Below, one piece after another: positions 15,252-24,743 of a stretch of DNA of 64,000 nt. Made by a program: the position numbers and the translations under genes. The number at the start of each line of letters is the position of its first letter. The first letter of the stretch is position 1. The stretch spans positions 1 through 64,000 of the forward strand of contig NZ_FOKQ01000020.1 in assembly GCF_900112155.1 (NCBI RefSeq), given 5' to 3'. The notes beneath the pieces are model-generated. The model ran no database searches and was not told the DNA's origin. It worked only from the letters and a program-made list of their open reading frames with translations. Source of the DNA: Hominimerdicola alba. GTDB lineage: Bacteria; Bacillota; Clostridia; Oscillospirales; Ruminococcaceae.

Positions 15252-16667
15252 ATGGCTGATAGATTTCAGGCATTTGTGGAGCAGTTCGATACGCCTGTCT
15301 GTATACTGTCTGTGGAGCGCAAGGCTACAGGGCACCGCAGGGTAATACGCATTGTTACGGGAAATCGTTTTTATCTTGATACGATAGAAAAAGCTACCCC
15401 CGGATTGAACGATGCCCCCAAGGTTTTCGTTCCCGATCAGGAATATACTGCCTATGTTCCCCAAGACCTTAATTTCGAGCAAGCCTGCAAACAGGCGGCT
15501 TTAGATAAGAAAAGGGTCAGCTCATATGCTCACCCCGAACATTTTGAATTCTGGTTCAGTATGCTGTTTCTTCCTTTACATTCGGATGATGATGAGGAAC
15601 TGGGATACTGTGCATATATTATGGAGCTTTCAAAGGAATTTGATGCGACCACTATGTCAGCAAAATCATCGAACATCGCAAATGCGGTTCTGCAGACTTG
15701 TATAAAACTGAGAAGTACTGATGATTTTCACGAGTCGATGGAATCTATTTGCAGGGATATCCGTGATATGTGTGATTCGGAGCATTGCTGTTTCTTTCTG
15801 CTGGATACACACAAGCGAAAATGTTCGGTACTATGCGAGGCATTATCTGAGGATACCGAACTGGTGTCGATGCTAAATTATGTTAATGACGCTTTTTACG
15901 ATATCGCTGAATCATGGGAAGCTACCCTCGCCGGCAGTAACTGTCTTATCATACGCGATAAGGATGATATGGAGGTAGTCCGCCAGCGTAATCCTGTATG
16001 GGTAGAATCAATAACAAGCGCAGGCGGTAAGAATATCGTTCTGTTCCCAATGAGGTTCAAGGGCGAGTTGCTGGGATACATCTGGGCTATCAATTTCAGC
16101 GAGGAGAAAACGCATATCATCAAGGAGACCCTCGAGGTGACTGCTTTTATACTTGCTTCGGAGATATACAGCAACAACATGATGGAGCGTCTGCATATAC
16201 TCAGTTCGCGGGATATGCTCACAGGGGTCATGAACCGAAATGAGATGAACAACTATGTTGATGAACTGGTGGAAGATGACAGTGAACGCTCGGTCGGCGT
16301 GATATTTGCTGACCTTAACGGTCTGAAGCGCATAAATGACACCGAGGGACACACAGCAGGTGATGCACTGCTGAAAAATGCGGCTAAAGCTTTAAGAGAG
16401 GTCTTCCACAGGCGCAGTATCTTCCGTGCAGGCGGCGATGAGTTTGTTGTTATACTTATCGGGCTTACGGAAGATGAACTGAAATGCAAGGCTGAACAGC
16501 TTCGTGAAGTTTCAGAAAAATATGCGGAACTTGTATTTGCGATGGGCATCGCATTTGAGAGCAGGGTCGCGAATGTTCAGAAAGCTTTGCATAACGCTGA
16601 TGAGCGTATGTACGAGGACAAGGAGCGGTATTATAAGGAGCATCCCGAAAAGAAGCGCTCCACATGA
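15252..16667 (+). CDS. GAF-GGDEF diguanylate cyclase
   Basis: A 471-residue protein predicted to make cyclic di-GMP. PAS-like sensory region (1-130), GAF-like domain (about 140-305) and GGDEF domain (about 318-465) with intact AGGDEF at 393-398. No RxxD site is seen in the usual place. The start at 15252 is chosen because GGAGG lies nine bases upstream; an ATG at 15216 precedes that site. The first 310 residues are clearly paralogous to the GGDEF-EAL protein at 364-2631 (shared DDMEVVRQRNPVW-like block, KETLE-T-F), so the two probably sense related signals with opposite or balancing outputs. The EAL domain is absent here. Probably cytosolic. Confidence 0.92.
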   Translation: MADRFQAFVEQFDTPVCILSVERKATGHRRVIRIVTGNRFYLDTIEKATPGLNDAPKVFVPDQEYTAYVPQDLNFEQACKQAALDKKRVSSYAHPEHFEFWFSMLFLPLHSDDDEELGYCAYIMELSKEFDATTMSAKSSNIANAVLQTCIKLRSTDDFHESMESICRDIRDMCDSEHCCFFLLDTHKRKCSVLCEALSEDTELVSMLNYVNDAFYDIAESWEATLAGSNCLIIRDKDDMEVVRQRNPVWVESITSAGGKNIVLFPMRFKGELLGYIWAINFSEEKTHIIKETLEVTAFILASEIYSNNMMERLHILSSRDMLTGVMNRNEMNNYVDELVEDDSERSVGVIFADLNGLKRINDTEGHTAGDALLKNAAKALREVFHRRSIFRAGGDEFVVILIGLTEDELKCKAEQLREVSEKYAELVFAMGIAFESRVANVQKALHNADERMYEDKERYYKEHPEKKRST

Positions 16668-16703
16668 CAGGCAAAAAAATCGGAATATTGAGTGATAAAA
16701 ACG

Positions 16704-16731
16704 AAAGGCGCAGATATTTTTCTGCGCCTTT
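16704..16731 (+). terminator. Terminator of the diguanylate cyclase gene
   Basis: AAAGGCGCAGA (16704-16714) pairs with TCTGCGCCTTT (16721-16731). Confidence 0.7.
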
Positions 16732-16792
16732 GTCGTGTGTCTTTATCGGATAGTTGTATGATTTTTTGTTCTATATTGCTTTCTGAAATATA

Positions 16793-16828
16793 AGACCCCG
16801 ATACGGCTAATATCACTGTATCGGGGGT
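16793..16828 (-). terminator. Terminator of the pan operon
   Basis: On the minus strand ACCCCCGATACAG...GTATCGGGGT forms a stem just after panD, followed by a T-rich run. Confidence 0.7.
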
Positions 16829-16833
16829 ATATC

Positions 16834-17217
16834 TTATCTCAGTTCACCATGCTTTTCATAGTTTGCCACGCGGACAATCTTGTTGTTTTCATCAACAAAT
16901 ACAACTTTCGGTGCAAAACTCTTCAACTCTTCGGAAGTCATATCAGCATAGGACATTATGATAACCGGGTCACCCGCCTGACCTGATCTTGCAGCTGCAC
17001 CGTTCAGACATATCATACCGCTTCCACGTTCACCTGCGATGACATATGTTTCAATGCGGCTTCCGCTGTTGACATTCACGATATGAACGTGTTCATACTC
17101 ATAAAGACCTGCTGCATCTATAAGATCCTCGTCAATGGTAACACTTCCCACATAGTTGAGTTCAGCCTGTGTGATGACAGCACGGTGTATCTTGCTTTTA
17201 AGAATGGATAATCTCAT
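16834..17217 (-). CDS. panD: Aspartate 1-decarboxylase proenzyme
   Basis: A 127-residue pyruvoyl-dependent enzyme that makes beta-alanine from L-aspartate for pantothenate. The self-cleavage site G24-S25 (YVGSVTID) is present, as are the conserved K9 region ([11 protein letters not shown]), the acidic [10 protein letters not shown] and the NGAAAR loop. Length is typical. It is last in the panB-panC-panD operon, nine bases after panC, with GGAGG before its ATG. Expected to be processed into beta and alpha chains and to act as a cytosolic tetramer. Confidence 0.97.
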   Translation of the reverse strand: MRLSILKSKIHRAVITQAELNYVGSVTIDEDLIDAAGLYEYEHVHIVNVNSGSRIETYVIAGERGSGMICLNGAAARSGQAGDPVIIMSYADMTSEELKSFAPKVVFVDENNKIVRVANYEKHGELR

Positions 17218-17226
17218 GCTGCCTCC

Positions 17227-18075
17227 TTAAACATCTTCGGTAAAGAAGTTATCTATCAGGCGGGTTTTGCCGATATATACTGCTATGGCACAAAGTGCAG
17301 GACGGTCGATGGTCGTTATCTGCTGCATCGTTGCCAGGTCAACTATCTTTACATAATCTATCCTTGCACGGGGTTCGGCGCTGATATGTTTCTTCAGGGC
17401 GTCAGTTATGACGGTGCAGTCGGTCTCGCCGTTCCTTACCATGTTTATGCCAAGATCAATAGCCTGTGAAAGCACCAGTGCAGCTTTTCTCTCCTCGGCA
17501 TCAAGATAAGTATTGCGGGAACTTTTTGCCAGACCGTCCTCTTCACGTACTATCGGGCAGCCTATTATCTCGATATCCATATTCAGATCATCTACCATAT
17601 GCCTGATAACAGCAAGCTGCTGGGCATCCTTTTTACCGAAATATGCCCTGTCAGGCTGTACGATATTGAACAGCTTTGATACCACAGTACAAACACCTCT
17701 GAAATGAACAGGACGGCTTAGTCCGCAGAGTTCCTGTGTCAGCACGTTCATATCCACAAATGAAGAAAATCCCTCGTGATACATCTCGCTTGGCTCGGGA
17801 TTGAAAATAATATCACCGCCGTGTTCTTCCACAAGTGCAGCATCACGCTCGATATCGCGGGGATAGCTTTCAAGATCCTCGGTGGGTCCGAACTGCATGG
17901 GATTTACAAAATCGGATACAACTGTTCTGTCATTATCGCGGTGAGATGCATCTATAAGGCTTGCATGACCCTCATGCAAATATCCCATTGTCGGCACAAG
18001 TCCCACGCTGAGACCCTGAGCTCTCCATTCCTTTACCTGTCTGCGTACTTCATCTATTGTCTTAACTATCTTCAT
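17227..18075 (-). CDS. panC: Pantothenate synthetase
   Basis: A 282-residue enzyme that joins pantoate and beta-alanine using ATP. The HIGH-like motif is PTMGYLHEGHASLI. Further motifs are VSDFVNPMQFGPTEDLESYPRD, shown here as NPMQFGP, then FGKKDAQQLAVIRHM and the KMSKS-equivalent KSSRNTYL. An in-frame TTG at 18084 lies too close to the ribosome site, so the ATG at 18075 (AAAGGAG ten bases upstream) is preferred. This places the start one base after the panB stop, so translation is probably coupled. Confidence 0.97.
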   Translation of the reverse strand: MKIVKTIDEVRRQVKEWRAQGLSVGLVPTMGYLHEGHASLIDASHRDNDRTVVSDFVNPMQFGPTEDLESYPRDIERDAALVEEHGGDIIFNPEPSEMYHEGFSSFVDMNVLTQELCGLSRPVHFRGVCTVVSKLFNIVQPDRAYFGKKDAQQLAVIRHMVDDLNMDIEIIGCPIVREEDGLAKSSRNTYLDAEERKAALVLSQAIDLGINMVRNGETDCTVITDALKKHISAEPRARIDYVKIVDLATMQQITTIDRPALCAIAVYIGKTRLIDNFFTEDV

Positions 18076-18076
18076 A

Positions 18077-18916
18077 TCATTCAAACTCCTTTGCTATGAC
18101 TGCTATTACATCTTCATCGATTGCATATGTGTGTTCTTCTGACGGGAATGTGCCATTCTTGACTTCTTCAATATAGTCTGAGATGCCCTTGCGCATGACA
18201 TCACCCACATCAGCAAATTTTTTTACGAATTTTGCAGTGTGACCTAAAGTCATTCCCAGCATATCCTGATAAACAAGCACCTGACCGTCACAACCGTTAC
18301 CTGCGCCGATACCTATGGTCGGGATAAACAGCTTTTTGGTTATTATCTCAGCCAGTTTTGCGGGTATGCCTTCAAGGGTCACAGCACAGGCACCTGCTTC
18401 CTGTATCCTGAGAGCATCTTCCACAAGTTTTCTGGCGTTGTCAAGACTTTTTCCCTGGACTTTGAATCCGCCGAAAACATTTACTGACTGTGGAGTAAGT
18501 CCCAGATGTGCCACAACAGGTATTGAAGCATTAACGATAGCCCTGATCTGCTCGCAGACCTCAGCTCCGCCTTCAAGCTTAACGGCATTAGCGCCGCCTT
18601 CTTTGATAAGCCTGCCTGCATTTGTAACAGCCTCAGTAACGCTTGCCTGATATGACATAAATGGCATATCTGCAACGATAAAGGCATTTTTTGCACCTCT
18701 TGAAACGGCTTGGGTGTGGTGTATCATATCCTCCATAGTGACAGCCAGGGTATTTTCATAGCCAAGCATCACCATACCGAGAGAATCCCCGATAAGTATG
18801 GAGTTTACACCGCACTCATCGATGATACGTGCAGTAGTGTAGTCATAAGCGGTAAGCATCGTGATCCTGTCTCCCGATTGCTTCTGCTTAAGAAGGGTTG
18901 AAACTGTGTTTTTCAT
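18077..18916 (-). CDS. panB: Ketopantoate hydroxymethyltransferase
   Basis: A 279-residue enzyme for the first committed step of pantothenate synthesis (ketoisovalerate plus methylene-THF). Conserved blocks are [41 protein letters not shown] and [21 protein letters not shown]. The metal-binding D in GDSLG and the catalytic E of the EGIPA block are present. The start at 18916 is preferred over the ATG at 18922, because AAGGAG is only three bases from the latter. First gene of the pan operon; no panE is nearby. Confidence 0.97.
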   Translation of the reverse strand: MKNTVSTLLKQKQSGDRITMLTAYDYTTARIIDECGVNSILIGDSLGMVMLGYENTLAVTMEDMIHHTQAVSRGAKNAFIVADMPFMSYQASVTEAVTNAGRLIKEGGANAVKLEGGAEVCEQIRAIVNASIPVVAHLGLTPQSVNVFGGFKVQGKSLDNARKLVEDALRIQEAGACAVTLEGIPAKLAEIITKKLFIPTIGIGAGNGCDGQVLVYQDMLGMTLGHTAKFVKKFADVGDVMRKGISDYIEEVKNGTFPSEEHTYAIDEDVIAVIAKEFE

Positions 18917-18996
18917 AAGCATGAACTCCTTATAATTATGTTACCTTTCCGACCTATTTCGGATAAGATACATTACAGGAAAGACCTGCGTTATAC

Positions 18997-19025
18997 ATTA
19001 TAACACATGATATATTTCATTTCAA
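18997..19025 (-). promoter_or_regulatory. Sigma-A promoter of the pan operon
   Basis: On the minus strand TTGAAA (19020-19025), 17 bp, TATAAT (18997-19002), about 80 bp from panB. Confidence 0.85.
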
Positions 19026-19250
19026 GAGTTGGAATATTATTTTTTATCATTCTTTTTTGACATCACAAAAGTGCCAGAACAGTTATCCGAAGATGACATC
19101 TGACCCGTGACCACAAAACAGAAAAGGTCATATCTAAAGACCCGGTTCGCGATAATCACTCAGAGGTCATGTACGAACCCAGCGAGATACCGCGGGAGAT
19201 TTTAAGGAACTTATACAATCTATAGCAGTCTGTAAGTTGTATAAAATATA
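19026..19250. other. Intergenic, no intact gene
   Basis: No frame with start and ribosome site. A short frame on the plus strand (about 19168-19224) reads VMYEPSEIPREILRNLYN before a stop and may be debris of a lost gene; I cannot name the family. Confidence 0.35.
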
Positions 19251-19282
19251 AAGTCCCCGATATTCTCAATATCGAGGGCTTT
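19251..19282 (-). terminator. Terminator of the 19308 gene
   Basis: On the minus strand GCCCTCGATATT-GAG-AATATCGGGG forms the stem, followed by ACTTTATATTTT. Confidence 0.75.
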
Positions 19283-19307
19283 TAATGTGTTTGTTATTTT
19301 GCTGTGA

Positions 19308-20858
19308 TTACTTTACAGTAACGGTGACTGCATTCTTAATAGCATTTGTTGCATCCCAGTTGCCGTTTACCCTTGCCGCGATAGCAACCTTGTAGGTCTT
19401 GCCGGGGGTCAGATTCTTGGGAGTGGTGTAGGTAGTGTCAGTGATATTCTGGGTCTGAATTCTCCACTTGCCCGCAAGGTATACTGCGATACCGTATCTG
19501 TCAGCATTTTCTACCTTTTCCCATGTAAATCTAATCTGGTGATACTGTTCGCTGTAATCAACCTTGATATCGGTGGGATATGTTGGATTTGTTGGATTTG
19601 TTGGATTTGAATTCTGGATCTCAACACTCACAGTTTTTGCATGATTGTCGATGTCTGAATTGTAATTTGAACGATCCTGCATCAGCACAAGATTATAAAT
19701 CTTCTGACCTTTTGTGTTTTTAAGCTTCACCGTCTGACTGCCTGTGCCGTTCATATATACAGTATTGTCCGAACCAAAAGTTATCTTAGCTGTATCTACG
19801 TCAAGATTTCCGCCGACATACACCTTGCCAGCACTCATCGTTACTTTACTTGTAGCTGCGAACGAATAGGTCATTATTATAAAGTTTCCGCTTACATTAA
19901 TGACATCATTGCTGTTGGTCATATCAAGACCTGCTTCAACGGATACAAGGTCTCCCCTGCTTGTGACCCTGGCTATTTTGTAATCTCCGTTGACGTTCAG
20001 CTTACCGCCCTCAAGCTTCATCGTGCCGCCTTCTGCTGTTAAATTGCCCGTGATATTCAGCGTACCGCCGTCCAGTTCGATATCCTTGGCATACTGAGTG
20101 ATGTTTCCCGTTATATTTACAGTTTTTCCGTTTAGCTGCATCCCAATGATTTTCAGACCATTCTGAGTTTTTATGTTCAGATCGGAAACAAGTGGTGTTG
20201 TTGAATAGAAATATCCTTCCATATCAAATGTTCTGTTATTTGTTACCGTGAGCTTTGCCAGCATTCCATAATACGAACCTTTGATAGTCTGGATGCCTGT
20301 TCCGTTGAGGTTCAGCACAGAGGTTCCCAGCATAACAAAAGAATTCTTATTATTAGTAGAAGAAATATAGTCGTAAACATTTCCAGCGACATTGATCGTA
20401 CCCGCGGTGATAAGATCGAAGGTGTACCAGTCGCTCCTGCCCACGGTGTTTGTCATTTTTGAATTTACGTTCCAAACCAGGTCGCCTGAAATGGTTATGG
20501 ATCCGGATGCGTTCTGCATCCTGATATACGCATAAGAGCTTGCATTTTCTTTGCCGATGTACAGATTGCCCTTTACTATCAGTTTGCCTGTGCCGATATC
20601 CAGCATACCCGCAGTCATGTACAGGTCACCATTTACGGTTAGGGTATGTCCGTTGAGGATGATATCGCTGTTAGTTTCTACAGAACCGTCTATCGTCAGA
20701 TCGGAAGTCAGTTCTTTGACAGATGTCCATGTTTCAGCATCAGCAGCTTGCGCTGTTATAACCGATGCTACGTTGCTCACTACATTACTTGGCAGAACTG
20801 CACCGCCGAATACGAATGACAGTGCCAGCAGACCTGCTACGATTTTTTTGTTGTTCAT
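19308..20858 (-). CDS. Secreted beta-helix-like repeat protein with CBM37-like tail
   Basis: A 516-residue exported protein. The signal peptide ends near ITAQAADAE (40). Residues 45-405 are built of short irregular strands such as GSVETNSDIILNGHTLTVNGDLYM, here quoted only as NGHTLTVNGDLYM, GGTLNITGNLTAEGG and GGKLNVNGDYKI, which suggest a right-handed beta-helix. A linker with repeated NPT (about 418-428) leads to the CBM37-like tail (430-516: YHQIRFTWEKVENADRYG, AVYLAGKWRIQTQ). It shares the strand pattern (LTVNGDL) with the much larger protein at 24744. No catalytic motif is recognised; a surface or matrix structural or binding role is inferred. Its leader holds a palindrome that could be an operator. 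Confidence 0.75.
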   Translation of the reverse strand: MNNKKIVAGLLALSFVFGGAVLPSNVVSNVASVITAQAADAETWTSVKELTSDLTIDGSVETNSDIILNGHTLTVNGDLYMTAGMLDIGTGKLIVKGNLYIGKENASSYAYIRMQNASGSITISGDLVWNVNSKMTNTVGRSDWYTFDLITAGTINVAGNVYDYISSTNNKNSFVMLGTSVLNLNGTGIQTIKGSYYGMLAKLTVTNNRTFDMEGYFYSTTPLVSDLNIKTQNGLKIIGMQLNGKTVNITGNITQYAKDIELDGGTLNITGNLTAEGGTMKLEGGKLNVNGDYKIARVTSRGDLVSVEAGLDMTNSNDVINVSGNFIIMTYSFAATSKVTMSAGKVYVGGNLDVDTAKITFGSDNTVYMNGTGSQTVKLKNTKGQKIYNLVLMQDRSNYNSDIDNHAKTVSVEIQNSNPTNPTNPTYPTDIKVDYSEQYHQIRFTWEKVENADRYGIAVYLAGKWRIQTQNITDTTYTTPKNLTPGKTYKVAIAARVNGNWDATNAIKNAVTVTVK

Positions 20859-20890
20859 AATATGAACCCTCCTATATAAAAAAACAATTT

Positions 20891-20941
20891 AACGACCATG
20901 TCGTTCTAGTTAATTATATTACATTTTTAATCATTTGTCAA
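20891..20941 (-). promoter_or_regulatory. Promoter with palindromic operator candidate
   Basis: On the minus strand TTGACA (20936-20941), 17 bp, TATAAT (20913-20918), then AACGAC-NNN-GTCGTT (20891-20905) about eight bases downstream of the -10, near the transcription start. Confidence 0.7.
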
Positions 20942-21095
20942 TTGACGTAATATAAAATTATCATATACTCTGTGAAGATGTTTTTATGCGAAAAAATACT
21001 TGAGAATACGTTTCTTTAGAAATACCCGTCAAATATCTGCGTACCAGATAATGTTATATTAATCGATTTTATTATGAGAATATAAGAAACATACA

Positions 21096-21127
21096 AAGCG
21101 AGATGCAGATCAAATGCATCCCGCTTA
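21096..21127. repeat. Hairpin element, copy 1 (GAGATGCAGATCAA type)
   Basis: AAGCGAGATGCAGATCAAATGCATCCCGCTT is a stem-loop at the 3' side of a gene-poor stretch. A close relative with the same downstream words (ACTACGGTGTCA vs ACCACGATGTCA) lies at 59131-59177. Confidence 0.55.
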
Positions 21128-21150
21128 TACTACGGTGTCAGGTTGTTTTT

Positions 21151-21279
21151 TCATACTCCACCCAACAGTACATCATAAGTCAAGCCGTAATTTTCGGCAA
21201 TATCCCAGGCGTATGACGAACCCTCAGCATCTTCGCCCAGCTTATGCGTATGGGTTTGATATTTTTTCTGCTTCATCAT
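21151..21279 (-). other. Short open frame, possible gene remnant
   Basis: 42 codons, ending AWDIAENYGLTYDVLLGGV. It starts with ATG but has no ribosome-binding site, so it may be the C-terminal remnant of a lost gene. The family was not recognised. Confidence 0.3.
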
Positions 21280-21446
21280 TATATTTCAGAAGATTCAACT
21301 TTGCGTTATTGCTACCTTTATAGTTTTCTGTCACCTAAGCTAAAGTATAATTTTACTTACAGCTCATTATGCAAATTAGCCAAAGCATTTTTTCGATCTT
21401 TTTATGTTTTAACTGAAACTTGTTTTCCCAATAATGGAGTTTGTAG

Positions 21447-22247
21447 TTGACGGTGCTTGCGTGGTATGATATAATTATTCACAAAGATAATTTAGTACTT
21501 TCGTATTTTATCCCAATTATGTATAGGCAGGCGATCGTTTTGAAAATAGCAAATGGATTGGAATTCATTAATGATGAAGATGTTATCGGAAAATGGGAAA
21601 ATATTGGTTGGACAGAAAACTCAGCTACTGTTTCGATCAATGATCTGAACGATGTCAGCGGTGAATTCCATATTCTTTTCTTTCTTCCAAACGGTGAGCC
21701 GTATTGGATATTTGAGGGTTGGACAAAGGGTGTACTTCTGATACACTACGGCGGTGACGATCCGATCCTTTCCTATAACTATGAGATCAGTTTAATTTCT
21801 GGTAAACATTATTTATTTCTGCATTTAGAAAACAAGACCGAAGTTTTTATAAAGCGTGACAACATTCGTTATAACAAAGAAACACTCGGTCGACACGATG
21901 ATATCAATAAACCTTTTATTTCAGACAATAATGTTTTTGGCAAATGGAGATCGGTTGCTTTTGTGGGCAAAGCCGAAGATTTCAATGAAGACGATATCTG
22001 CCAAAACCTTTATCTGAAATTTTTGGAATTCTTCCCTGACGGCAGTCTTATCCAATCGTACATGGATACAACATGGCAGGATAAGTGGACAAAGGGATAT
22101 ATTATGAGCATACACAGAACGACTGCTGCGGAGTATTACATTGAGAAGATCAACGGTACGGAATACTTATTTATGGAATGGAAAAAGGGCAATTATATCT
22201 ACGGTGGAATGAAGCCTGATTATTATGTATTCAAGCGTGAAAAGTGA
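21447..22247 (+). CDS. Hypothetical protein with two GKW repeat domains
   Basis: Up to 266 residues. Two similar domains begin with LEFINDEDVIGKWENIGW (about 38) and KPFISDNNVFGKWRSVAF (about 150), each followed by a beta-rich block with FFLPNGEP / FFPDGSL and GWTKGVLL / KWTKGYIM. This duplicated pattern occurs in Firmicutes proteins, sometimes attached to BlaR1-like sensors, with no known function. No signal peptide or membrane segment is clear. The start is uncertain: 21447 and an ATG at 21519 lack a good ribosome site, so the true N-terminus may be later. Just downstream lies a transglutaminase pseudogene. Confidence 0.6.
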   Translation: MTVLAWYDIIIHKDNLVLSYFIPIMYRQAIVLKIANGLEFINDEDVIGKWENIGWTENSATVSINDLNDVSGEFHILFFLPNGEPYWIFEGWTKGVLLIHYGGDDPILSYNYEISLISGKHYLFLHLENKTEVFIKRDNIRYNKETLGRHDDINKPFISDNNVFGKWRSVAFVGKAEDFNEDDICQNLYLKFLEFFPDGSLIQSYMDTTWQDKWTKGYIMSIHRTTAAEYYIEKINGTEYLFMEWKKGNYIYGGMKPDYYVFKREK

Positions 22248-22249
22248 TT

Positions 22250-22637
22250 GATGATTTTTTTACCTTTGCAAAATCCCACCTGTTAGCCGCGATACTTCGG
22301 TGCAAAGATATACCCGCAGGGTCCTGCTATCAAAAGCTGATACCGGACGATAACACCGCACCGGTACTCATATATCACGGGCTGAACGGTGTATATTAGG
22401 TCTTTGGGCAGGTGGCTAAGGCTTGACGCAAGAGGAGATACGCCAGGTGTGAACGCACAGTTTTCGCTTAACGAAGAACATCTGGCTTTTCCGATATGTT
22501 CCCAAAAGAGCGAACAGGACGGCATGATGATATATCCCTATCCTGCACCGCTGATAGTTTCAAAGTTAAAAAAGTGCAGTTCAAGGATGAAATTATTGGA
22601 CGATTTCCCAGATGCACTTGGGTATGATATAAAATAA
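22250..22637 (+). pseudogene. Transglutaminase-like protein, truncated and frameshifted
   Basis: The first frame (22250-22396) gives HLLAAILRCKDIPAGSCYQ and LIYHGLNGVY before a stop. The frame then shifts by +1, and 22389-22637 continues VYIRSLGRWLRLDARG, VNAQFSLNEEHLAFP and MIYPYPAPLIV. Joined, these match the C-terminal half of bacterial transglutaminase-like proteins (cysteine helix KSLLLAALLR-GIPAGFCYQ, then HGLNAVY and LDARGNKEGVNAQFS). The N-terminal part including the catalytic cysteine region is missing. Clearly decayed. Confidence 0.8.
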
Positions 22638-22648
22638 AGGAGCTGCAA

Positions 22649-23209
22649 ATGAAAGTACTGTTATTTCTTGCAAAAGGATTTGAGACAATGGAAGCCAGCG
22701 TTTTTGTTGACATAATGGGCTGGGCAGGCATTGAAGTCACCACCTGTGCAATGCGTAAGACTGTCACAAGCACATTCGGTGTGTCGGTGAATGCAGATGT
22801 TCTGTTGAGTGACATATGCGCCAAAGATTATGCTGCTCTGGCGATTCCCGGTGGATTTGAAAATTACGGATTTTACGAGGACGCTTTTTCGGAGCAGGCT
22901 GTGAACCTTATAAAAGCCTTCAACGACAGCGGCAAAATTATAGCAACAATATGCGTTGCCGCACTAGCCCTCGGAAACAGCGGCATACTGAAAGGCAAAC
23001 GTGCTACCACATATCATCTGAATGGCGGACACAGGCAGAAACAGCTTGCGGAGTACGGCGCGATAGTCGTGAATGAGCCTGTGGTGAGGACGGATAATAT
23101 CATAACTTCTTACTGCCCGCAAACGGGTCCCGATGTGGCATTCATGCTGCTTGAAGAGCTTGTTGGTACAGAAAAGATGATGGAAACAAAGACCGCTATG
23201 GGGTTCTGA
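22649..23209 (+). CDS. DJ-1/PfpI family protein
   Basis: A 186-residue protein of the DJ-1/ThiJ/PfpI superfamily. It has the N-terminal strand MKVLLFLAKGFETMEA with the conserved glutamate, AIPGGFENYGFYED, and the nucleophile-elbow region IIATICVAALALG, whose cysteine should be the reactive residue. NEPVVRTDNIITS is also typical. Members act as deglycase, chaperone or redox-stress proteins; no specific substrate can be assigned. AAAGGAG precedes the ATG. It stands alone between two pseudogenes. Confidence 0.9.
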   Translation: MKVLLFLAKGFETMEASVFVDIMGWAGIEVTTCAMRKTVTSTFGVSVNADVLLSDICAKDYAALAIPGGFENYGFYEDAFSEQAVNLIKAFNDSGKIIATICVAALALGNSGILKGKRATTYHLNGGHRQKQLAEYGAIVVNEPVVRTDNIITSYCPQTGPDVAFMLLEELVGTEKMMETKTAMGF

Positions 23210-23383
23210 TTTTTGGAGATTTCGGATAATGATAATTAATAAAATAGCACTAAATCATCTGTCCGCTATTTCAAGAAAAAGGTTTATAGATGGTGCTGGC
23301 GGAGTGTGATATAATGATACCGTAAGTGAGCATATGGCTCTTATCACTACGCTCAGAAATCAAAGATATTTTGTAAAGAGAAC

Positions 23384-24371
23384 AACATAATTAAAGAAAT
23401 AAAACGCGCTTTGGCTGCGGTAATTGTAGCTTTTTTGCTGTCTGCGGCAGACTGTGCGAATAATTGAGCCGACACGCAAAGCGGTGCAGAACAAAATATT
23501 TCTTCTGTTGATGGTGCGCAGTCCCCTGCCGATGAAAGTATATCTGACATCACAGCGAGACTTGCCTATAACAAAAGCGATAACACTTGGTCAACGACCG
23601 ATGAGAATATGCAGAAGTTCGTAAAGATAACGAAAAGCGAATGTTCTAAATCACCCGATATCAAGAGCACCAATCTGCTAGCTTCCGACAATGCGGTGCT
23701 GCTCATCGGGGACATAAACGGCATCCAGACTGTCGACGCCAAAACAGACGCCTATAATGTATACGAGATAGGCTCTGTCACAAAGACCTTTACTGCGACA
23801 GCGGTTCTTCAGCTTTGCGTACAGGGCAAGCTTAACCTTGATAATACTCTCGGCAATTACTTTTTCGATTATGAAAAGGGCAAAAACATAACTCTGTATC
23901 AGTTTCGGCATATGCAATCGGACATACATCGCGAGTTTTTTCTCTCAGGAAAAGCTAATGACCGAAAGCATTGAGCTTTTCAAAATACACCACAATGACG
24001 GCTTCACGATGGACAAACTGCTAAACGAACTGAACAGCTATGACCTCGAATACGAACCCGGTACGCAGTACTCATACAGCAATGTAAACTATGTGCTGCT
24101 CGCGTTGATAGCCGAACAAGTCAGCGGTGAAAGCTATGATGAATACATACAGAAGAATATCTTTGAAGTGTGCGGAATGAAACATTCTAGCAGCATGAGG
24201 ACGGAAGATATATCCGTAATTCCTGCCCCGCCTCCCGAAAGCTTGTACTATTTCGATATTTACGAAGTATTCCCCCACGGATACTGGAACCAGCCAAAAT
24301 CCAGCAGAGGAACGGGAGATGAATTATCGACCAGCTGCATGAACAGTATAGCTTTGGCAACAAAGATTTAA
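23384..24371 (+). pseudogene. Beta-lactamase-fold serine hydrolase lipoprotein, broken
   Basis: An export-signal-like start (KRALAAVIVAFLLSAADC) begins near 23390 without a good start codon (ATA where ATG is expected). An in-frame TGA follows at 23465-23467. The frame continues from about 23468 to 23974 with the SxxK motif EIGSVTKTFTATAVLQL and LYQFRHMQS. A frameshift near 23945-23970 moves the rest into another frame (23958-24371), with the YxN motif YSYSNVNYVLLALIAEQ and FPHGYWNQPKSSRG. The C-terminus is cut short. At least one stop, one frameshift and a lost start mean the gene is dead. The family is class C beta-lactamase-like serine hydrolases. Confidence 0.85.
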
Positions 24372-24676
24372 TAAATACCGGTTGAGTTATATAACAGATA
24401 TTATCAGCACCTAAACGACCAAGACAGGATGTTTGTTTATGCTCAGCATATAGTTATCCCATTTTATATTACAGATCATACCACCTGCTAGGAGTGTTTC
24501 TATTACGTTCAGACTTTTCCTGCTTCTTTTCCACCTCAGACTTATCAAACCCAATGGTCATCTTGAACTACATAGTATACCGTCCTGCCATTTTCGTGAG
24601 ACACACTATCTCTGCAATTATTTCTATTACACGATGTGCTTCGCCCGCAGTGTTCTAAAAAACCATATATAAACAA
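24372..24676. other. Intergenic, no gene seen
   Basis: About 300 bases after the hydrolase pseudogene, without a recognisable open frame; probably degraded coding sequence. Confidence 0.4.
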
Positions 24677-24705
24677 GACCGACAGTCTGTAAAAAACTGT
24701 CGGTC
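24677..24705. terminator. Terminator of the 24744 gene
   Basis: GACCGACAGT (24677-24686) pairs with ACTGTCGGTC (24696-24705). On the minus strand it is followed by TTGTTT. Confidence 0.75.
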
Positions 24706-24743
24706 ATTGTTATTTTTGATTGATCTGGCCTGGCGGCGGATCA

